From contig NZ_DASYHS010000083.1 of assembly GCF_035998295.1 (NCBI RefSeq), forward strand, positions 68,398 to 132,397: a stretch of 64,000 nt of DNA. The letters are read 5' to 3'. Each line of letters begins with the position of its first letter. Within the stretch, counting starts at the first letter, position 1. The position numbers and the translations under genes were made by a program. This DNA is from DASYHS01 sp035998295. GTDB taxonomy: Bacteria; Pseudomonadota; Alphaproteobacteria; Azospirillales; Azospirillaceae. The notes under the pieces were generated by a model, which ran no database searches, was not told the DNA's origin, and worked only from the letters and a program-made list of their open reading frames with translations. Shown in pieces: positions 1 through 10,000 of this stretch.

Positions 1-44
1 GTTGATGAAGATGCGGCGGCTCTGGGCCGCCGGCCCGGCCGGTA

Positions 45-461
<417 letters not shown>

Positions 462-466
462 CGCCA

Positions 467-495
467 TACCTATGCGGGGATGCCCGGGAATGCAA
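467..495 (-). promoter_or_regulatory. Candidate sigma70 promoter of rnpB
   Basis: Read on the minus strand, TTGCAT (495-490) is followed after 17 bases by TAGGTA (472-467). The predicted start, about seven bases downstream, falls at 460-461, which is where the P1 helix of the RNase P RNA begins. The -10 box is a weak match to consensus, so the call rests mainly on spacing and on agreement with the RNA 5' end. Confidence 0.5.
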
Positions 496-525
496 TCGGT
501 TTTGCCGGGAAATCCGCGATTCCGC

Positions 526-1209
526 TCACCGTCCCACGCGCTCCAGCAGCGCGCGCAGCGTGCCGGCCTGGGCGGCGTCCCAGTCCCGCCCCAGGGAGGT
601 CGGCGCGAAATGCCGCTGGAACGCCGTCAGCGCGGCGCGGACGCCGCCGGGACCATCCGTTTCGTATCCGTAACGCCCCAGCATTCCGGCGCAATCCGAG
701 TCGTCTTCGCGCGACTCCGGCGCGTCCGCCCAGATGCCGACGCCGATGCGCGCCAGCCCCTGCCAGTCGAACAGCTCGCCCGGGTCCTCCTTGCGCGAGG
801 GCGCGACGTCGGAATGGCCGAGCACGCGCTCGGGCGCGATCCCATGCCGTCCCATGACGGCCCGGGCCAGGTCGGCGAGCGCGTCCATCTGGGCGGGCGG
901 GAACGGCCGGTAGCCCCATTCGTGGCCGGGGTTCACCAGCTCGATGCCGACCGAGCGGCCGTTGACCTCGCGCTCGCCCTGCCAGGAACCGACCCCGGCG
1001 TGCCAGGCGCGGCGTTCCTCCGGGACGAGGCGCCACACCGTGCCGTCCTCGCCGACCACGTAGTGGGCCGACACCTGGGCCGCGGGGTCGGTGAGGCGCG
1101 CCAGCGCCTCCTCGCAGCTCCGCATCCCCGTGTAGTGGAGGATCAGCAGGTCCACCGTCGCGCCGGGCGCGCGGGGGCCGTGGTTGGGCGAGGGCAGCTC
1201 GATCGGCAT
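526..1209 (-). CDS. N-acetylmuramoyl-L-alanine amidase, AmiD/AmpD family
   Basis: This 227-residue protein is a predicted zinc amidase that cleaves the bond between MurNAc and L-Ala in peptidoglycan or anhydro-muropeptides. The Amidase_2 fold is recognisable from LLILHYTGM near residue 21 (first zinc His), NGRSVGIELVNPG near residue 85, and LGHSDVAPSRKEDPG near residue 129 (second zinc His and the Lys/Asp pair). The C-terminal third, from about residue 165, looks like a peptidoglycan-binding helical domain, as in AmiD. No signal peptide is visible at the chosen ATG, so cytoplasmic muropeptide recycling (AmpD-like) is possible, while the domain order is more AmiD-like. It is the last gene of a minus-strand run and lies 27 bp from the EamA gene. 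Confidence 0.85.
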   Translation of the reverse strand: MPIELPSPNHGPRAPGATVDLLILHYTGMRSCEEALARLTDPAAQVSAHYVVGEDGTVWRLVPEERRAWHAGVGSWQGEREVNGRSVGIELVNPGHEWGYRPFPPAQMDALADLARAVMGRHGIAPERVLGHSDVAPSRKEDPGELFDWQGLARIGVGIWADAPESREDDSDCAGMLGRYGYETDGPGGVRAALTAFQRHFAPTSLGRDWDAAQAGTLRALLERVGR

Positions 1210-1236
1210 TCCGGTCCGTTCCCCTGCGGTTTCGGC

Positions 1237-2115
1237 TCAGGTGACGTTGCCGGCGCTCGGCGCCGCCGCGCGCGGCCGGCGGATCACGACGACCGCCACG
1301 CCGGTCAGCGTCACCAGCCCGCCCGCGAGCAGCGCCGGCGTCAGCGGCTCGCCCAGGAACAGGACGGCGGAGGCGACGCCGAACACCGGCACGGTCAGGG
1401 TCCAGGGCATGGTCTGGTTGACGTCGTAGCGCCGCAGCAGCGGATACCACACCCCGTAGGACACGATCGTGACCATGACGACCATGTACAGGATGCACGC
1501 CCAGCCGATCCAGCTCGCCTGGGTGAGCTGCGCCCACTGGTTCTCCTCGGCCAGCATCGACACCGTGAGGAGCTGGGGTGCCGCGAACAGCGCCATCCAG
1601 CCGTTCAGCGCGAACCCGTCCACCTCGCCCATGCCCTTGACGTGGATGTTGGCGAGCGCGAAGGCGAAGGCGGCGCCGACGACGAGCCAGAGATGGCCGA
1701 GGCTCGCCAGCACGCGCGGCTCGCCGGCGATCACGACGATGCCGCCGAAGGCGACCGCCATGCCGAGCGCGCGCCGCCAGCCGAGCCGGTCCTTGAAGAA
1801 GAACGCCGCGAGCAGCGAGGAGAACGGCACCGAGAGCTGGCCCGCGATCGACGTCGTCGCGGCGTCGAGCCCCTGAAGACCCGTGAACATCAGCGGGAAG
1901 TGGATCGTGCCGAGCAGGAAGGAGAAGATCACGATGCCCTTCATCTTTTCCCGTGGGACGCGGACGAAGGGAACGATCAGCAGTGCCACCAGCGTGAAGC
2001 GCAGGAACATCACGAAGATCGGCGAGAACTCCGTCAGCGCCACCTTGGCGACCACGAAGTTGCAGCCCCAGATGGCCATGACGACGAGGATGGCCGCGAT
2101 GTCGAGCGGCTTCAC
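1237..2115 (-). CDS. EamA/DMT-superfamily exporter
   Basis: This 292-residue integral membrane protein has ten hydrophobic segments arranged as two EamA repeats (about residues 5-138 and 150-282). It starts with a typical DMT segment, IAAILVVMAIWGCNFVVAK. Members export amino acids, nucleosides or other metabolites; the best-known relatives are RhaT/YdcZ-like and EamA/RarD proteins. The start is the GTG at 2115, which overlaps the TGA of uup (GTGA), so it is probably translationally coupled to it. No substrate can be deduced. Confidence 0.85.
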   Translation of the reverse strand: MKPLDIAAILVVMAIWGCNFVVAKVALTEFSPIFVMFLRFTLVALLIVPFVRVPREKMKGIVIFSFLLGTIHFPLMFTGLQGLDAATTSIAGQLSVPFSSLLAAFFFKDRLGWRRALGMAVAFGGIVVIAGEPRVLASLGHLWLVVGAAFAFALANIHVKGMGEVDGFALNGWMALFAAPQLLTVSMLAEENQWAQLTQASWIGWACILYMVVMVTIVSYGVWYPLLRRYDVNQTMPWTLTVPVFGVASAVLFLGEPLTPALLAGGLVTLTGVAVVVIRRPRAAAPSAGNVT

Positions 2116-3941
2116 TGCGGGTTCTCCAGCTCCTCGCGCAGCGTCTCCAGCTCCAGCCAGCGCTCCTCCGCCGCCTCGAGTTCCGCCTGCGCCCCGGTGA
2201 GCCGCTCGCCCAGTTCCGTGAACCGCTCCGGCGCGCGCGCGAACAGGTCCGGATCGCCGAGCCCCGCCTCGATCCGCCGGATCTCGGCCGCCAGTGCGTC
2301 CATGCGCGCCGGCAGGCCCTCCAGCTCGCGCTGCTCGCGGTAGCCCAGCTTGCGCTTCGGCTTCGGCGCCGCGGGGGCGGCTTCGGCCCGCCTGGGCTTC
2401 TGGCCGGCCTTCGCCGGTTCGGCGGCGCGCGGCCGGCGCTGCACGAGGTAGTCGGAATAGCCGCCCGCGTATTCCTGGACGTCGCCGTCGCCCTCGACCG
2501 CGATCACCGAGGTGACGAGCCGGTCCAGGAAGTCGCGGTCGTGGCTGACCAGCAGCAAGGTGCCGTCGTAGTCGCTGAGCACCTCTTCCAGCAGGTCGAG
2601 CGTGTCCATGTCGAGGTCGTTGGTCGGCTCGTCCAGGATCATCAGGTTCGACGGCCGGGCGAACAGGGTCGCCAGCAGCAGCCGGTTGCGCTCCCCGCCC
2701 GACAGGCTGCGGACCGGGCTGTCCTTGTAGGCGGGATCGAACAGGAAGTCCTTCATGTAGCTGGCGACGTGCTTGGTCTGGCCGCCGACCTGGACCGTGT
2801 CGCCGCCGCCCGGGCACAGCGTGCCCTGCACGGTCGCGTCCAGGTCGAGGTTCGCCCGGCGCTGGTCGAAATAGACCGGCTGGAGGTTGACGCCCAGGCG
2901 CACCGTCCCGCCGTCGGGTGCCGCCTGTCCGGTCAGCATGCGCAGCAGCGTCGTCTTGCCGGCGCCGTTCGGGCCCAGGATGCCGACGCGGTCGCCGCGC
3001 AGGATGCGGGTGGAGAAGTCGCGGACGACCACGCGCGGCCCGTCCGGCGTGTCGAACGCCTTGGACAGGTGCTCGGCCTCGACGACGAGGCGGCCGCTGG
3101 TCTCGCCTTCCGTGACGCTCATGCGGACCTGCTGGCCGCCCCTGGTCCGCTCGGCCCGGTCGCGCCGGAGCTGCTGCAGCGCCCGGACCCGGCCCATGTT
3201 GCGCGTGCGCCGCGCGCTGATGCCCTCGCGCAGCCACTTCGTCTCGGCGACGATCTTGCGGTCGAGCTTGTGCGCCGCCTCCTCCTCGGTGGCGAAGACC
3301 TCCTGCTGCCACGCCTCGAAGTCGGAGAAGCGGCGCTCGGTCTCGCGCAGGCTGCCGCGGTCGAGCCACAGCGTGCGCCGCGCGAGCGCGTTGAGGAACG
3401 CCCGGTCGTGGCTGATCAGCAGCAGCGCGCCCCGGTAGCTCTGGAGCTCTCCCTCCAGCCATTCGATCGTCGGCAGGTCGAGATGGTTCGTCGGCTCGTC
3501 CAGCAGCAGCACGTCGGGGTCGCCGACCAGCGCCTGGGCCAGGGCCGCGCGCCGCGCCTCGCCGCCGGACAGCCCGCCGGGCGCCGCGGCGCCGTCGAGC
3601 TGCAGCCGGTCGAGCACGGCGTCGGCGCGGTGGACCTGGTCGCGCTCCTCGGCCGGCAGGCCGCGCAGGACGAAGTCGGTGACGCTGGCGCAGCCGGAGA
3701 AGTCCGGCTCCTGGGCCAGGTAGGCGATCCTCGTGCCGGGCTGCACGAAGCGCTCGCCGCCGTCGAGCGCCGTGGCGCCGATCACGACCTTCATCAGCGT
3801 CGACTTGCCGCTGCCGTTGCGTCCGACCAGGCAGGCCTTGTCGCCGCGCACGAGGCCGAGGTCGACGCCCTCGAACAGCGGCCGGCCGCCGAACGTGATC
3901 GTTGCGCCGCGCAGCGCGACGAGGGGGGAGGGGGGTGCCAT
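2112..3941 (-). CDS. uup: ABC-F ATPase, Uup type
   Basis: This 609-residue soluble ATPase has two ABC cassettes and no membrane domain. Walker A motifs are GRNGSGKST (near residue 40) and GPNGAGKTT (near 325). The signatures are LSGGEARR and LSGGERNR, and Walker B is followed by DEPTNHLD and DEPTNDLD. The arginine-rich linker between cassettes (about 235-275) is the P-site tRNA interaction motif typical of ABC-F. After residue 530 there is a basic Pro/Ala linker and a coiled coil, the DNA/RNA-binding tail that separates Uup from EttA. Uup is linked to ribosome function and to precise excision of transposons in E. coli. It shares its stop codon with the downstream EamA start. Confidence 0.92.
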   Translation of the reverse strand: MAPPSPLVALRGATITFGGRPLFEGVDLGLVRGDKACLVGRNGSGKSTLMKVVIGATALDGGERFVQPGTRIAYLAQEPDFSGCASVTDFVLRGLPAEERDQVHRADAVLDRLQLDGAAAPGGLSGGEARRAALAQALVGDPDVLLLDEPTNHLDLPTIEWLEGELQSYRGALLLISHDRAFLNALARRTLWLDRGSLRETERRFSDFEAWQQEVFATEEEAAHKLDRKIVAETKWLREGISARRTRNMGRVRALQQLRRDRAERTRGGQQVRMSVTEGETSGRLVVEAEHLSKAFDTPDGPRVVVRDFSTRILRGDRVGILGPNGAGKTTLLRMLTGQAAPDGGTVRLGVNLQPVYFDQRRANLDLDATVQGTLCPGGGDTVQVGGQTKHVASYMKDFLFDPAYKDSPVRSLSGGERNRLLLATLFARPSNLMILDEPTNDLDMDTLDLLEEVLSDYDGTLLLVSHDRDFLDRLVTSVIAVEGDGDVQEYAGGYSDYLVQRRPRAAEPAKAGQKPRRAEAAPAAPKPKRKLGYREQRELEGLPARMDALAAEIRRIEAGLGDPDLFARAPERFTELGERLTGAQAELEAAEERWLELETLREELENPQ

Positions 3942-3971
3942 GGATTGCTGCTCGTGTCGTGTCGGGGGCGC

Positions 3972-4715
3972 TCAGGGCGCTTCGGCGTGGACCATCGTCC
4001 GGGCGCGGCGGATGCGGTCGTAGGCGTCGTTGATCGCGGCGAGCTTGTCGTTCGCGATGCGGACGCATTCCGGCGGCACGCCTTCGGCCACCAGGCGGTC
4101 GGGGTGGTATTCGCGGACGAGCCGGCGATGCGCCGCCTTGACCTCGTCCATCGTCGCGGCGGGGGCGAGGCCGAGCACGGCGTGCGGATCGTCGGCGTCC
4201 GCGGCGCCGTTGCCCGCCCGGATGCGCCGGAACTCCTCCTCGCCGAAGCCGAAGATCCCGGCGACCGCCCCCAGATAGGCGAGCTCGGCCCGGTTGATCT
4301 CGCCGTCGGCGCGCGCGATGTGGAACAACCCGTCCAGCAGCTCCTCCAGCACGGCCGGATGGCCGCGCAGGAGCTTGGCGATCTGGCGGGCGTAGGGCTC
4401 GAACCCCGTGCTGTCGCGCTTGGCCCGGTCGTAGAGCCAGGCGACGTTGCGCATCTCCTCCGGCGGCACGTGGAACACCTGCCTGAACGCCGTGACCTCG
4501 TGGCGCGACACGACGCCGTCGGCCTTGGCCAGCTTCGCTCCGAGCACGATCGTGCCGATCGTGAACGCGACCTGCCGCGTCAGCTCCTGGGCGTCCGTCC
4601 TGTCGGCGGACGCGGACGCGCCGCGGGACCGGCGGACGGCGCCCAGCAGCGCGCCCACCGGCCCGTCGAGCGCCAGCTTCGCGGCGCGGTCCAGGATGGT
4701 TCCCCAGAAGCTCAT
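3972..4715 (-). CDS. TerB- and J-domain co-chaperone, DjlA-like
   Basis: This 247-residue protein combines a TerB-like helical domain (about residues 50-170) with a C-terminal J domain (about 180-240). The J domain carries the HPD tripeptide in LVREYHPDRLV, needed to stimulate DnaK ATPase. The N-terminus MSFWGTILDR resembles the start of E. coli DjlA, but the membrane-spanning stretch of that protein is only weakly represented. Longer in-frame starts upstream (4727 or 4787) lack that resemblance and have no ribosome binding site, so the ATG at 4715 was chosen. It lies 30 bp upstream of uup on the same strand. Confidence 0.82.
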   Translation of the reverse strand: MSFWGTILDRAAKLALDGPVGALLGAVRRSRGASASADRTDAQELTRQVAFTIGTIVLGAKLAKADGVVSRHEVTAFRQVFHVPPEEMRNVAWLYDRAKRDSTGFEPYARQIAKLLRGHPAVLEELLDGLFHIARADGEINRAELAYLGAVAGIFGFGEEEFRRIRAGNGAADADDPHAVLGLAPAATMDEVKAAHRRLVREYHPDRLVAEGVPPECVRIANDKLAAINDAYDRIRRARTMVHAEAP

Positions 4716-4805
4716 GGGAACGAGCATAGAGAAACCGGTTCCGCGGGTCCAACCCGCGTCGATGCGCCATGCCTGCGGCCGGCGCATGGATGGCAGGCGG
4801 GCATG

Positions 4806-5585
4806 TCAGGACGGCGGCAGCCGCTCCGGCCCGATGCGGCCGAGGCCCGGGAGCTTGAAGGCGAAGTCGAGCGGGTCCACCCCGACCGTGAGGCCGAGCA
4901 GGTTGAACTCGACCCCTTCCTCCCGCGCGGCCAGGACGCCGACCAGGCCGAACAGGTTCACCTGCCAGCCGGTGCCGCTCGGCGCCGGTGCCGCGATGCG
5001 GGGGCCCAGATAGTCCTTGCCCAGCGCGTTCGGCGGCAGGTCGGCGCGCAGCTCCGGCACGGCGCGCGCGACCCAGGCAACGAAGGTGTTGCTGTTCGGC
5101 CCGGGCCAGATGCGGTACGTGTCCGCGAACGGGTAGGCGCGTGCCGCCGCCGCGATCTTCGGGATCGCCGCGGCGGCTTCGGCGCCGCGCAACTCGGCGA
5201 CGATCTCCGGCGTCTGGCCGAACCAGTGCCCGTCCGGCGTGCGCTGGCCGATCGCCACCGCCGGCATGCCGCGCAGGACGCGCCAGCCGATCACCTCGTA
5301 CACGGTGTAGGCGTCCGCCCCCTCGGGCTTGGCGGCGAACCAGGTATGCACGCCGAAGGCGCCGCGCCAGGAGAAGGCGCGCGCCGCGTAGAGCTGAACG
5401 ACCGCCTCCGGCGTCGTGGCCGGGTCCGGCGCCAGCCCGGCCGACCCGCGATGCGCCGTCGCCCAGTTCCCGCCCACCAGCACCGTCCCCGACGCGATGA
5501 CCCAGGCCGGTCCCGCCAGCAGCAGGGCCAGGACGACCAGCACCGAGAACAGCAGGGTCATGGTCATGCGGAATGGCTCTGGCAT
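4806..5585 (-). CDS. DUF3750 family membrane-anchored protein
   Basis: This 259-residue protein begins with an N-terminal hydrophobic segment (about residues 8-33, signal anchor or signal peptide) and continues as an extracytoplasmic domain with the DUF3750 features VQLYAARAFSWRGAFGVHTW and FVAWVARAVPELR. The function of the family is unknown. It has its own gap of 90 bp before the djlA-like gene. A start at the second or third Met (near 5567) would give a more compact signal sequence and cannot be excluded. Confidence 0.8.
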   Translation of the reverse strand: MPEPFRMTMTLLFSVLVVLALLLAGPAWVIASGTVLVGGNWATAHRGSAGLAPDPATTPEAVVQLYAARAFSWRGAFGVHTWFAAKPEGADAYTVYEVIGWRVLRGMPAVAIGQRTPDGHWFGQTPEIVAELRGAEAAAAIPKIAAAARAYPFADTYRIWPGPNSNTFVAWVARAVPELRADLPPNALGKDYLGPRIAAPAPSGTGWQVNLFGLVGVLAAREEGVEFNLLGLTVGVDPLDFAFKLPGLGRIGPERLPPS

Positions 5586-5689
5586 GGGGCGTCCGGTGGG
5601 AAGGCGGCGACTGGGCGTCCAGTCTCGCCCGCCCGCGTGGCGGGAAGATGGCGGAGTTCTCCGTCCGCGGCTTCCCGCGGGCCGCCTTC

Positions 5690-6922
5690 CTAGGATACGA
5701 GCGCAGCCTGCCCCAGCTCGGCGGCGAGCGGGCCGGCGAGGTCGCCGCGCGTCCCGACCGCAACCTCGCCGAGGCCGAGCCAGCCCGACAGCATGCGCAG
5801 CGCGGCCGCGAGCGCCGCCACCGCTTCAGGCGCGATCAGGCCCGGCTCCGCGAACGCCGCCGGCACCCGCAAGGTGCGGGCTTGGCGGTCGGACTTCAGG
5901 TCGACCCGCGCGACCAGCCGGTCGCCGTACAGGAAGGGCAGCACGTAGTAGCCGTGCTCGCGCTTCTCCGCCGGCGTGTAGAGGGCGAGCCGGTAGCGGA
6001 ACCCGAACAGCCGCTCGGTCCGGTCGCGCTCCCAGATCAGCGAATCGAAGGGCGACAGCAGGGCCGAGGCGCGGATGCGGCGCGGTGCGCGCGCCTGCGG
6101 GTCCAGGTAGGCGTCCTGGGACCAGCCCTCGACCTTCGCCGGCAGCAGGCCGCCCGCCTCGACCAGTTCCGCGATCCGGGCGCGGGTCACCTCCGGCTTC
6201 AGGCGGAAATAGTCGCGCAGGTCGCGCTCGGTCGCGACGCCGTGCGCCTTGGCCGCGAGCGACACCAGCGCGCGCTGGGCGTCCTCGCGCGCCGGCGTCG
6301 GCATGGCGGCCACCTCGGCCGGCAGGACGCGCTCGGGCAGGTCGTAGAGCCGCTCGAACCCGCGCCGGCCGGCGGTCGTGACCAGCCCGGCCCAGAACAG
6401 CCATTCCAGCGCGCTCTTGCCGTCGCTCCAGCCCCACCACGGGCCGCCGCGCGGGCCGGCCTGCTCCAGGTCGCCCGCTCCCAGCGGACCGCGGCGCTCG
6501 ACCTCGCGCAGGATCGCGGCGACGAAGTCCGCGCGCTCGCGCCCGAACCGCGCGAGGCCGCCATACATGCCCTCGCCGCGCCGCGCGTCCGCCATGCGCC
6601 AGCGCATCAGCGGCTGGATGGCGACCGGCATCAGCGACGCCTCGTGGCCCCAGTACTCGAACAGCCGCCGGCGCGCGCGCGGCCCCCAGGCCGCGCGGTC
6701 CAGCAGCTCCGGCGAATAGGCGCCGAGGCGGGAGAAGGCCGGCAGGTAGTGCGAGCGCACCAGCACGTTGACGGCGTCGATCTGGAAGACCGCGACGCGG
6801 TCGAGCACGCGCGCGAGATGGCGCTGGTCGGTGGCGGCGGCGGGGGAACGGTCGGCGAAGCCCTGGGCGGCGAGCGCGATGCGGCGGGCCTCGGCGGCGG
6901 AGAGGGTCGTTGCGGTGGTCAT
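5690..6922 (-). CDS. Winged-helix DNA glycosylase, YcaQ/AlkX family
   Basis: This 410-residue protein belongs to the HTH_42 (DUF1006) family. E. coli YcaQ, the characterised member, removes alkylated purines and unhooks interstrand crosslinks. The N-terminal part contains LARVLDRVAVFQIDAVNVL; the QID tripeptide matches the catalytic Q-hydrophobic-D motif of the YcaQ branch rather than the QxQ of AlkZ. Further family features are RSHYLPAFSRLGAY, the YWGHEASL segment and LLSPFDSLIWERDR. The ATG at 6922 was chosen over an upstream in-frame ATG because family members start shortly before the LSAAEARRIAL helix. It is transcribed divergently from the oxoprolinase-type gene. Confidence 0.85.
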   Translation of the reverse strand: MTTATTLSAAEARRIALAAQGFADRSPAAATDQRHLARVLDRVAVFQIDAVNVLVRSHYLPAFSRLGAYSPELLDRAAWGPRARRRLFEYWGHEASLMPVAIQPLMRWRMADARRGEGMYGGLARFGRERADFVAAILREVERRGPLGAGDLEQAGPRGGPWWGWSDGKSALEWLFWAGLVTTAGRRGFERLYDLPERVLPAEVAAMPTPAREDAQRALVSLAAKAHGVATERDLRDYFRLKPEVTRARIAELVEAGGLLPAKVEGWSQDAYLDPQARAPRRIRASALLSPFDSLIWERDRTERLFGFRYRLALYTPAEKREHGYYVLPFLYGDRLVARVDLKSDRQARTLRVPAAFAEPGLIAPEAVAALAAALRMLSGWLGLGEVAVGTRGDLAGPLAAELGQAALVS

Positions 6923-7019
6923 GGCACCCAGTAATGCCACAGCCGCGGTGCTACGGGCAGACCTCTCTCGCATCCCGCCTGTTGCCCGCCTGTTGGAAGA
7001 GGCGGATGCGATCGACGTT

Positions 7020-7041
7020 GATGATTTGTCGATAAATCGTC
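7020..7041. promoter_or_regulatory. Imperfect palindrome, possible operator
   Basis: GATGATTT (7020-7027) and AAATCGTC (7034-7041) form an 8-bp inverted repeat with one mismatch around a 6-bp spacer. It sits 38 bp upstream of the oxoprolinase-type start, in the only A+T-rich part of this intergenic region. Its size and symmetry fit a dimeric winged-helix regulator such as the MarR-like protein encoded at 10928-11434. No function is shown. Confidence 0.35.
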
Positions 7042-7078
7042 ATTATCGCCCCGGCAGAACCCCGAGGAGAATGGACGG

Positions 7079-10000
7079 ATGTCCGTCAACGGCAGCACCG
7101 GCGAGGCCGGCAGGACGACGGGACGGTGGCAGTTCTGGATCGATCGCGGCGGCACCTTCACCGACGTCGTCGCGCGTCGGCCCGACGGCTCGGTCGTCAC
7201 CCACAAGCTGCTGTCGGAGAACCCCGAGCGCTACCCCGACGCCGCGATCCAGGGCATGCGCGACCTGCTCGGCCTGCGCAAGGGCGAGCCGTTCCCCGCC
7301 GAAGGGATCGAGGCCGTGAAGATGGGGACGACGGTCGCGACCAACGCGCTGCTGGAGCGCAAGGGCGAGCCGACGGTCCTGCTGGTCACCGAGGGGTTCG
7401 GCGACGCGCTGCGCATCGGCTACCAGGCGCGCCCCGACATCTTCGCCCGGCGCATCGTCCTGCCGGAGCTGCTCTATTCCCGCGTGGTCGAGGTCCCCGG
7501 GCGCTACGCCGCCGAGGGGGAGGAACTGGCCCCGGTCGACCTGGACGCCGCCCGGCGCGGGCTGCAGGAGGCCTGGGACGCCGGCATCCGCGCGGTCGCG
7601 ATCGCGTTCATCCACGCCTACCGCCATCCCGCCCACGAGAAGGCGGTGGCGGCGCTGGCGCGGTCCATGGGATTCCCGCAGGTCTCCGTCAGCCATGAGG
7701 TCAGCCCCCTGATGAAGCTGGTCGGGCGCGGCGACACCACGGTCGTCGACGCCTACCTGTCGCCGATCCTCCGGCGCTACGTCGACCGGGTGGCATCCGA
7801 GCTTGGCGACGTCCGGCTGATGTTCATGCAGTCCAACGGCGGCCTGACCGACGCCCGGCTGTTCCAGGGCAAGGACGCGATCCTCTCGGGCCCCGCGGGC
7901 GGCATCGTCGGCGCGGTGCGGACCAGCGAGATGGCCGGGTTCGACCGCATCATCGGCTTCGACATGGGCGGCACCAGCACCGACGTGTCGCATTTCGCCG
8001 GCGAGTACGAGCGCACCTTCGAGACGGTCGTCGCCGGCGTGCGCATGCGCGCGCCGATGATGCGGATCAACACGGTCGCGGCCGGCGGCGGCTCGATCTG
8101 CAGCTTCGACGGCGCGCGCCTGCGCGTCGGGCCCGAGAGCGCCGGCGCCAATCCCGGCCCTGCCTGCTACCGGCGCGGCGGCCCGCTCACCGTGACCGAC
8201 TGCAACGTGATGGCCGGCAAGCTCCATCCGGAGTTCTTCCCCCACGTCTTCGGCCCCGACGCGGACCAGCCGCTCGACGCCGACGCGGTGCGCGCCCGCT
8301 TCGCCGATCTCGCCGACGAGATGGCGCGCGCGACCGGCGCCCGGCGCAGCGAGGTGGAGATCGCGGAGGGCTTCCTGCGGATCGCGGTCGAGAACATGGC
8401 CAACGCGATCAAGCAGATCTCGGTCCAGCGCGGCTACGACGTCACCCGCTACACCCTGGCCTGCTTCGGCGGCGCCGGCGGCCAGCACGCCTGCCTGGTC
8501 GCCGACGCGCTCGGCATGACGCGGGTGTTCATCCATCCCTTCGCCGGCGTGCTGTCCGCCTACGGCATGGGCCTGGCCGACACCGTCGCGATCCGCGAGC
8601 TGTCGCTGGAGATGCGGCTGTCGCCCGACACGATGGCGATGGTGAACACGCACCTGACCAGCCTCGCCGACGACGGCCGGGGCGAGCTGGCGCGCCAGGG
8701 GTTCGATCCCGCGGGGGTCGAGGTGATCGGCCGGGTCCACGTGAAGTACGAGGGCACCGACACGGCGCTGGTCGTGCCCGCCGGCAGCCTGGAGGAGATC
8801 GTCGCCGGCTTCGAGGACGCCCACCGGCGCCGCTACGGCTTCGCGATGCCGGCCAAGCCGCTGGTCGTCGAGGCCGTCTCGGTAGAGGCGGTCGGCCACA
8901 CCGAGCGCGTCGCCGACCCCGAGCTGGCCGAGACCGCGTCCGGCCCGGCCGAACCCATCGCCGGCGTCCGCGCGTTCATGGCCGGCGAGACCCGCGACAC
9001 CCCCGTCTACGACCGCGACACGCTGCGGCCCGGCCATGCCGTCGACGGCCCGGCGATCATCCGCGAGGCGACGGCGACCACCGTGGTCGAGCCCGGCTGG
9101 CGGGCCGAGGTGACCGGGCGCAACCACCTCGTGATGAACCGGGTGGCGGCACTGCCGTCCCGGGTCGCGGTCGGCACCGAGGTCGACCCGGTGATGCTGG
9201 AGGTGTTCAACAACCTCTTCATGTCGATCGCCGAGCAGATGGGCGTGACGCTGGAGAACACCGCCTATTCCGTCAACATCAAGGAACGCCTCGACTTCTC
9301 CTGCGCGGTGTTCGACGCCGACGGCGGGCTGATCGCGAACGCCCCGCACATGCCCGTCCATCTCGGCAGCATGGGCGAGAGCGTGCGCGCCGTGATCGCG
9401 CGCCGCGCCGGCACGATGAAGCCGGGCGACGCCTACATGCTGAACGATCCCTACAACGGCGGCACGCACCTGCCGGACATCACCGTGATCACCCCGGTCT
9501 TCGACGACCGGGGCGAGCGCGTGCTGTTCTACGTCGCCAGCCGCGGCCACCACGCCGACATCGGCGGCATTACGCCGGGCTCCATGCCGCCCGACAGCCG
9601 CACGATCGGGGACGAAGGCATCCTGATCGACAACTTCCTGCTGGTCGAGCATGGGGAGTTCCGCGAGGACGCGGTGGTGGCGCTGCTGCGTTCCGGCCCC
9701 CATCCCGCGCGCAACCCCGTCCAGAACGTCGGCGACCTCAAGGCCCAGCTCGCCGCGAACGAGAAGGGGGTGCGGGAGCTGCGCAGGATGGTGGAGCATT
9801 TCGGCCTCGACACCGTCTGGGCCTACATGCGCCACGTCCAGGACAACGCCGAGGAGCAGGTGCGCCGCGTGCTCGACGTGCTGAAGGACGGCGAGTTCGT
9901 CCAGGAGCTGGACAACGGTGCCGCGATCCGGGTGCGGATCTCGATCGACAAGGCCGCCCGCAGCGCGCGCGTCGACTTCACCGGCACCAGCCCGCAGCTC

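Noticed and set aside
1237..5763. Very long open frames antisense to or across several genes here, and similarly at 2541-5693, 7043-11017 and 31782-34817.
   Set aside because: They are a product of about 70% G+C, with Arg/Ala/Pro/Gly-rich translations and no family motif; the true genes on the other frames are clear.
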